The position numbers and the translations under genes were made by a program. A stretch of DNA of 64,000 nt from Haliclystus octoradiatus (lineage: Eukaryota > Cnidaria > Staurozoa > Stauromedusae > Haliclystidae), in NCBI GenBank assembly GCA_916610825.1, contig OU744448.1, positions 9,038,650-9,102,649 of the forward strand. Direction: 5' to 3'. Below are positions 57,605-64,000 of the stretch, in pieces (position 1 is the stretch's first letter; each line of letters starts with the position of its first letter). Below the pieces are notes generated by a model. That model was not told where the DNA came from, made no database searches, and saw nothing but the letters and a program-made list of their open reading frames with translations.

Positions 57605-57609
57605 GTTTG
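57605..57609 (+). repeat. Target site duplication GTTTG of the second BEL/Pao element
   Basis: GTTTG precedes the 5' LTR and follows the 3' LTR (62620-62624). Confidence 0.88.
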
Positions 57610-58008
57610 TGTTCCCGCGAAAACTGTTATGTATATACTTATATTTGTTTTAATCTTAATTTTTATAGTTTAATAACATTTATTCTTATATTCAATCCTT
57701 ATCCAGTTAATTATCTTATTGTGATCCATAAATTGTAGTTCAGATTAATATTTTATATTTATATTGTATTAGCAAGAATGTCCGTTTTTTGATCAACCAA
57801 TATTTTAGAGTTGAGTTTATTGTAAAATTAGATATTAAGTTAGTGTATTGTGAGACGCGGTGATTGGTAGTTCATCAGCTATATGGCTCCAACCCGTCGT
57901 AATAAAGTTACTTGATAGCATTCAAGTTTGTCATTTTTTTAGTAATTTGACTAATTGTGTTTTGACTCGCAATAATAATTGCATACAGTCCTCATTTTGG
58001 CCAGAATA
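57610..58008 (+). repeat. 5' LTR of BEL/Pao element 2
   Basis: 399 bp. It ends ccagaata where the 3' copy ends ccagaaca, so the 5' copy has lost the terminal CA. The following sequence (tttgatcacgtcg) again lacks a TGG primer site. Confidence 0.9.
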
Positions 58009-58411
58009 TTTGATCACGTCGAAACGGAGAAGAATTAAGTGAAATCTATGGTATAGATTTGAAATTTGAAGAAAATATTTGGTCTTGACGTTGAACATCC
58101 AATTTACGAAGAAAGAAGAAAGAAGTTGATTACAACAGTAAAGATTCAAGTATTGAAAAGTTGATACAGAATATATCAATATCGGTGAGATTGTTTTGTT
58201 TTGACTTCATTCTTGAGTCTCTAGACATTTAAATTGCCAATGCAAATTAGTTCTCTTTTGAAGAAAATTCTTTGATGGTTTTTTATGGCTTTTTGTAGAT
58301 TTTCAATCTTGAAAAATAGTTATTTAATCATTGTTTGAAACCAATTTTTTTACTTTTTTCTGAAACCAATTTTGAATGGTTTTCTCAATTTTTAAACGAT
58401 AAATTTGTTGT

Positions 58412-59652
58412 ATGTTGAAAATGCCCGACCCTGTTGCGGAAACGCCCGGGTCTAGCAGCACCGATAACGCTGTTGAGACGGGATCTTCTCGTTTCAATCC
58501 CACTGAGCTTAGGAGCTTTGTGCTAAGTGTTAAAAACCAAAGGAAGTCCCAAAAGGGGCAAATGACGCGGTTTGTAAACAAAATAAGACCATTGCTTGAT
58601 TCTGAAGGCAATAAAAATGAAGTTGAAATAACTTTTGGTAGCATAAAACAACAACATAAAAATATTGAGAATTTGACAAATGAATTAGCAGGTGTATTAT
58701 CAAAAACTGATTTTGATAATGAAATTGAATATCTTTGCAATGTAGCTGACGATGTTTTAAATTTGTCTGTTGCTGTAAATAAATCTATGTCAAATAACCG
58801 CGAAAATCAAGCGCAAAATATGATCGAATCCGATCATGATAATGATGACGAAAATAACGTCGAAAATGACGATGCCAGTAGCCATAGCAGACACACTGCT
58901 AATCATAGTCATCACAGCAGTCGCAACAGCAACCACAGTAGTCGTCATAGCAACCAAAATAACGCAACAGGCACAGGCAGTAAATCAGTGAGAAGTAAAA
59001 AATCAACTCACACAATTAATTCTCATAGTTCTTGTTGTAATAGCAAATGTAGTACGAGTGATCAAGAAAAAGTTGAACGATTTTTAGATGAAAATCAAAG
59101 TAGATCCAACGAAATAGATTGGATTACCAAATATGTAGAGTACGATCATTACAACCACAAAACTAATGTTTCCCTAGGAAAATCGTCCTTAAAGGTTAGC
59201 CCACCAAAATTTAATGGGAACATTCTTGAATGGGATTCTTGGAGTGAACTTTTTCGCTCGTTAGTTCATTCAACAAATCGCCCTGTTGGCGAGAAAATGT
59301 CCCTTCTTTGCAGTGTTTAGACGATGACTGCAAATTAGTGACAAGAGGTTTAGGCAGTAGTGAAGCCGACTATGTCGACGCTTTACGGATTTTGAAGGAC
59401 CGATACGGTCGAACCGATGAGGTAACAAGAGCCCATCAACGTGCACTGTCAAATCTAGAAGAAGTGCCGGATAACAATCCAAGGCTATTTAGTTTATTTG
59501 CTGATCAAGCAGGCAGTCACTTGCGTGTTCTGTCGCGACAGTTAAACGAAAGTGAAAGTTTAACAGAAACTATCTTAATTGAAGTAGAGAAGAAATTACC
59601 TCTTTCCGCAAGAATTGACTGGAGAGAATTTAAAACAAAGGTGATTTTGTAA
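58412..59652 (+). pseudogene. BEL/Pao element 2 gag, with a frameshift
   Basis: The frame from ATG 58412 (or 58421) gives a Gag N terminus with a Ser/His-rich stretch around 58875-58965 (many SHS and HHSS pairs) and 'SPPKFNGNILEWDSWSELF', the family's capsid-like region. Near 59308 the homologous reading moves to another frame ('CLDDDCKLVTRGLGSSEADY' type) and runs to 59652, where a further shift is needed. So Gag is broken at two points. Confidence 0.85.
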
Positions 59653-60700
59653 ATACCCTTGAGGCATTAAGTGATGGGCTGCGTAATAGAGCAGCAAAAT
59701 TCCGCCGTTGGGATGACGTCATCTCAACCCCGAAATTCTCCGTACCAGACAAGGCAGGGAGTAGTAATAGTAATAGCGGTGCCAACAGAAGAAATGTGAG
59801 AACACATAACGCCCAATCTTCTACTAATTATTATAAAACATGTTTGTATTGCGATAGCACAGAGCATAAAATAGTTGAATGCTCTGAATACTTGAAATTA
59901 GAACATGACATGAGATTTAAATTTGCCATGGATAATGGCTTATGGTTTTCTTGCTTGTACAAATGTAAGAGACCACATTTGTCCAGAGATTGCAAATACA
60001 AAAAACGTTGTAATGTTGACGGTTGTGGATTTTATCATCACACATCTTTGCATAAAAAGGAAGTTGTACAAATTTCACAGCCAGGTGTTTCTGGTAATCC
60101 TACTGTTGATCAACCTGAAAATAAGGGGGTTTCTGCTGCATCAAATTCCGTATGCTGCAGTGTAAATAAAATTGCATTTGGTACTATTAATGTAACATTG
60201 AAAGGCATTAACAACACTTTTGTAAATGCAACCGTTCTTGTAGATGAAGGCAGCGATTCTTCTTTGATTACAGAAAATCTAGCAAATAAATTAGGTCTCC
60301 CAATTGTTGAAAAACAATGGCTCACTGTGAAAGGAGTCACTGGAAGTCAGAAAAAACATTTGTCTTCCCAGTTGTCATTGCAAATAGCGACCCCTAACGG
60401 GACCGAACAATTTTCAAAATTGACAGTTTGGTCACTACCCAAAGTGTGTCAAGATGTGCCAAGAGTAGAATGGCCAAATATTAAAAATGAATGGGGGCAT
60501 TTAGCAGACCTTCCATTGAAGGAAAAAAAGGGACGAATTGACTTGTTAATAGGTCTTGACCATGCGAGCTTGCTAGCTCCATTACAAAGAAGAATTGGTC
60601 ATCTAAGTCACCCTTATGCCATACTTACGCCCCTTGGTTGGATTGCTAGAGGCAATCTGGGGGAGAAGGGAACAAGTGGTTCCTTGAGTGTAAATATGTG
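59653..60700 (+). pseudogene. BEL/Pao element 2 zinc knuckles and protease
   Basis: Carries 'CLYCDSTEHKIVEC' and 'CKRPHLSRDC' zinc knuckles, then a retropepsin-like 'ATVLVDEGSDSSLI' (D-x-G-S form) and a 'LIGLDHASLL' block. 'YAILTPLGWIARGNLG' marks the start of the linker to RT. The frame is lost near 60697, where the 'LDKEFKRFWDFENFG' reading continues in another frame. Confidence 0.85.
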
Positions 60701-61615
60701 GACTTGGATAAGGAATTCAAGAGATTTTGGGATTTTGAAAATTTTGGCAGAAAACATAAATCGACTGTGGTCTTTTCTGACGATGATAAAAGAGCAATAA
60801 AGTTAATAAATGACAGCACCCCATACTTGGACGATTGGTATGAAGTAGCGTTGTCATGGAAAACAGGCGAACCTAGTAATGAAAAACGTGAGAAATTTAT
60901 TATTTGTAATGTAAATAATGTTAAATGGGAAGAAATTACAGTGGATGAAAATAATATGTGTTTAGAAAAGTTAAATGAAATTGAAATGATAAAAATAATA
61001 AAAGAATGTCAAAATGAAATGTTTGAAAGTGAAATTAAAAAATTATTAAAAGGAGAAGATTTAAGTAAATCTTCGTGCTTGTTGTCGTTAACACCATTTT
61101 TAGATAAAAATGAATTATTTAGAGTTGGTGGTAGATTGGGTAAAGCAGATCTACCCTATGATATTAAGCACCCAATTATTTTACCCAAAGGTCATTTGTT
61201 TTCTAATAAGGTTGTTGAGTATTACCATCGTATATGTAACCATGCAGGTGTTGATCATGTTCTCGGGTACATGAGACAATATTTTTGGGTGATACATGGT
61301 AGAGAAATGGTAAAAAATTGTGGAGTGAAATTTATAGAATGTTCAGAGCACAAAGCTAAGGTCTCTAAACAATTAATGGCTGAATTACCTCCTGAGCGGT
61401 TAGCAATAGGCAAACCTTGCCTTTATAATACATCTGTCGATTATTCTGGGCCATTTGAAATCCTTGAAGGAAGAAATGAACTCGTGAAACGTTATGATGC
61501 TCTTTATACTTGTGTGACAGATCAAAAGTTGAAGGACAGGATTCAAGAGTTAGGAGTCAAGTGGAATTTTCAGCCCCCTTTCACCCCTCATTGGGGGGAG
61601 TTCACGAAGCGTTAG
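60698..61615 (+). pseudogene. BEL/Pao element 2 linker and partial integrase; RT/RNase H deleted
   Basis: 'FKRFWDFENFG' and 'YEVALSWKTGEPS' lead directly, near 60890, into sequence that normally follows RNase H ('NELFRVGGRLGKADLPYDIK', 'HPIILPKGHLFSNKVVEYYH'). The YVDD box and all RNase H motifs are missing. The integrase zinc-binding histidines and first Asp ('SVDYSGPF') are present. The segment between 'ALYTCV' and 'QELGVKWNFQPPFTPHWG' is missing, taking the second catalytic Asp with it. Confidence 0.88.
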
Positions 61616-62222
61616 TTAAAAGTAAAAAATCAGCTATGTACAAAGATTTAATAAGTAGGAAAAAGTAAGTAAGACATTTAAGTGACGATGAGTTTAGAAC
61701 GTTGTTGGCATCAGTGACGGAAATTTTGAATTCTCGACCCCTAACATATGCAAGTAGTGATCCAGAGGATCATAATGTTCTAACCCCAAATCACTTTCTT
61801 CTTCAACGCCCTTATCTTGATGCTCCACCAGGAGATTTTACGGAGGTCCACCCTAGAAACAACTAAAAGTTTTTGCAGAATATTATCGAGCAAGTATGGC
61901 AAGTGTGGCAGAAACAGTATCTACCTTCTCCTTTACAACGTAGTAAATGGCGTACTAAAAATAGAAATGTTGAAGTTGGAGATGTTGTCCTCGTATTGGA
62001 TCCAAATTTACCAAGAGGTCAGTGGAGAATTGGTACTACGAATCGTGTCTATCCTGGAAAAGATGGCTATGTCAGAGCAGAAACTATTAAACCTGAGGAT
62101 GGCGAAAAAAAATCGACCAATAACTAGATTATGTATACTGGAGAGCAAAAGAAGGTGATCGTCCAACTACTATCGATATTAAATTAGTAAATTGTACCAG
62201 CGTTGGACGATGAGGGGGAGTA
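61616..62222 (+). pseudogene. BEL/Pao element 2 integrase end and DUF5641-like tail
   Basis: Scattered frames keep 'LNSRPLTYASSDPEDHNVL'-type and 'GDVVLVLDPNLPRGQWRIG' motifs (tail near 61981-62050), with stops near 61666 and 61866. The purine-rich tract sits at 62209-62222. Confidence 0.82.
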
Positions 62223-62619
62223 TGTTCCCGCGAAAACTGTTATGTATATACTTATATTTGTTTTAATCTTAATTTTTATAGTTTACTAACATTTATTCTT
62301 ATATTCAATCATTATCCAGTTAAATATCTTATTGTAATCCATAGATTGTAGTTCAGATTAATCTTTTATATTTATATTGTATTAGCAAGAATGTCCGTTT
62401 TTTGATCAACCAATATTTTAGAGTTGAGTTTATTGTAAAGTTAGATATTAAGTTAGTGTATTGTGAGACGCGGTGATTGGTAGTTCATCAGTTATATGGC
62501 TCCAGCCCGTCGTAATAAAGTTACTTGATAGCATTCAAGTTTGTCATTTTTTTAGTAATTTGACTTGTGTTTTGACTCGCAATAATAATTTCATACAGTT
62601 CTCATTTTTGGCCAGAACA
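62223..62619 (+). repeat. 3' LTR of BEL/Pao element 2
   Basis: 397 bp, TG...CA, followed by GTTTG at 62620-62624. Confidence 0.92.
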
Positions 62620-62624
62620 GTTTG

Positions 62625-63801
62625 ACTGAAGATTTGAATATTGATCGCATGTAAATTCTCCAAAAATGATGCCATGGTTGATGGGAGAGGCTAGGAAAAG
62701 GGTCCTTGGCGTTTATACTTTTGAAACAGTCATCAAACAGAAATAAAACTATTAATGAAAAAATATACAGGAGTACCTCATATTCAGATAAATATAATTG
62801 TCGTAGCTATTATTTTGCATGACAAAGGCTATTGTCGCTAGAGTTGTCGCTAAATTTTTAAATGTGGTGGGGTTGCACTCTGTTTTGGTGGATTGATAGT
62901 TTTCTAAGTAGATTTGTTTTCATGTCTACATTTTGATATAAGTTCCGATCTAGTGCTCAATAAAATTTCTTTTGCACTAATAATATGGAACTTAAAATAT
63001 AATATTACTTATGGAGCTGCGCCCCCCAAAATCTAAATGCTTGAACCCTATGGAACTTTTCCTGCATCCCCCTGTATTTACAGGATCTCCATCTAGAAAA
63101 GCAGTTTTCAAAGAAGTTAAAATTGTTAGAAAATAATTTTAGGCGTGACGTACACTGCATTCGGTGCCACGAAAAGTCTTTTGTCCGAATTTTCACAAAG
63201 TGCAAATTTGAAATGACGAAAAAGTGACCCTCGGAGAGAGATGATGCTTCCGAACAAGATAGAAGTCTAGCAGCCTTATTATTCACAATAAGTATTTCCT
63301 TCAAAGATTTATTGGCTTGAATGGTTATAATATCTATATCAACATAATGATGTCTGTTAGAAAGTATTTGATGATCTATAATGAATAATGAAGACAAATA
63401 AATCACATACTTATTTGTTGATGTAGGTGTTGATGGCAGAACGCGTTTGAATTAATCCTATGTCAAAACCTAACACGTTGACGTCATACGTCAACTCAGA
63501 TATATGACCCTCGGAGGTTTTGAGGTTTGAGAGACTCGCGGCACTCGTTTGGTCGTTAATATTCACTAGGTTCTTCAATTTATCATTATTTTGAATATAA
63601 CCATATTTAAGATATAATTTATTATTGCTCAATGACTGATTTGGTAATAATATCGAAATATATCACATCTTGAACAAATGGTGTTAAAGAATTGATGTAA
63701 ACTTATCAACTTATCTTTTGCTTCAATATCCTCATCAACGATCAACGATCAACGATGTAAACAATCGATAGGTAAGCACAGATATTTTGAATTTGCTAGA
63801 G
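62625..63801. other. Noncoding stretch, nothing assigned
   Basis: No exon of gene B and no bounded repeat recognised. The minus-strand frame at 63005-63406 (133 codons) has no family resemblance that I can defend. Confidence 0.45.
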
Positions 63802-64000
63802 ATGGGAAAGAAACGGGCCAAACAGAGTACCAGTGACAATGAAGGCTTAGAATGTAAATGCAATGATAAACTGAAGGAATCGATCAATGAAATGAGGGAA
63901 GAAATATCTGAATTAAAAGAAATTATTTCTAAATTTATCGAGCGGGAAAAGTTGCCATGTCAACCAAATTCTTGGTCACAGGTAGTGGCTACAGCCCCTA
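63802..64000 (+). CDS. N-terminal part of a LINE ORF1-like protein, cut by the window end
   Basis: The frame is open from ATG 63802 to the window edge (66 codons). It has a basic start ('MGKKRAKQS'), a CKC pair, a heptad-like Glu/Ile/Leu stretch ('INEMREEISELKEIISKF') suggesting a coiled coil, then 'NSWSQVVATAP'. This layout is common at the start of CR1/L2-type LINE ORF1 proteins, but a short fragment cannot settle it. Confidence 0.45.
   Translation, partial: MGKKRAKQSTSDNEGLECKCNDKLKESINEMREEISELKEIISKFIEREKLPCQPNSWSQVVATAP

Larger units (their letters stand above)
57610..62619 (+). mobile_element. BEL/Pao element 2, degenerate and internally deleted (5,010 bp)
   Basis: LTRs 57610-58008 (399 bp) and 62223-62619 (397 bp), both starting TGTTCCCGCG, with GTTTG duplications outside. 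By eye the LTRs differ by about 12 substitutions and two small indels (about 3%), so this insertion is much older than the other BEL/Pao copy. Gag, zinc knuckles, protease, part of integrase and the C-terminal tail remain in several frames. RT and RNase H are gone. A good polypurine tract (gagggggagta) precedes the 3' LTR. It lies antisense to gene B, upstream of exon 7. Confidence 0.95.

Noticed and set aside
58324-58740. 138-codon minus-strand ORF
   Set aside because: Antisense shadow of the BEL/Pao element 2 gag.
63005-63406. 133-codon minus-strand ORF as a real gene
   Set aside because: No recognisable family, no splice context, and its end looks like a translated repeat phrase; could not be supported.

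Overview
This is AT-rich intergenic and intronic DNA from an animal. The host genes are split by introns with GT/AG borders and encode a copper type II, ascorbate-dependent monooxygenase of the DBH/MOXD1 family. The mobile elements are BEL/Pao retrotransposons, LINEs, a Penelope-like fragment, a tRNA-derived SINE, TIR elements and an Academ-type DNA transposon, which together fit a marine invertebrate. A tunicate or cnidarian is possible, but I cannot fix the species from sequence alone. Most short ORFs in the window are chance readings. Layout, left half: 1-2240 has nothing I can assign. 2241-3525 is a satellite of about 178 bp period. 3860-10718 is a nest of inverted repeats that holds a striking GCGTGCAC minisatellite (4133-5590) and a 5'-truncated LINE. 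12239-13623 is a TIR element with a clean ACCC target duplication. 16830-17009 is an orphan last exon of a MOXD1-like gene. Middle: 18657-41553 is a 12-exon MOXD1-like gene (gene A, + strand) that I assembled exon by exon. Its introns hold a Penelope GIY-YIG fragment, MITE-like elements, a LINE end and a nearly pristine 7.3-kb BEL/Pao retrotransposon (25183-32522, LTRs differing at one base). Gene A is complete, but exon 6 carries a one-base deficit in a run of C that breaks the frame. Right half: 43515-51703 is an 8.2-kb DNA transposon with imperfect terminal inverted repeats of about 290 bp. It carries a four-exon gene for a 1,664-residue protein with N-terminal zinc-finger-like modules, a FEN1/XPG-like nuclease domain with all its acidic clusters, and a C-terminal Cys-rich CXC domain. 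I read it as an Academ-superfamily element. It sits between gene A and a second MOXD1-like gene (gene B, - strand, exons 7-12 at 51915-57234). Each of the six gene B exons has exactly the same length as its gene A counterpart, so the two genes are inverted, tail-to-tail paralogs. 57610-62619 is an older BEL/Pao element that has lost its RT/RNase H and the middle of its integrase. The window ends in what looks like the start of a LINE ORF1. The host story is a small cluster of secreted or membrane-anchored copper monooxygenases expanded by segmental duplication and inversion. Its introns and spacers have been heavily colonised by mobile DNA.
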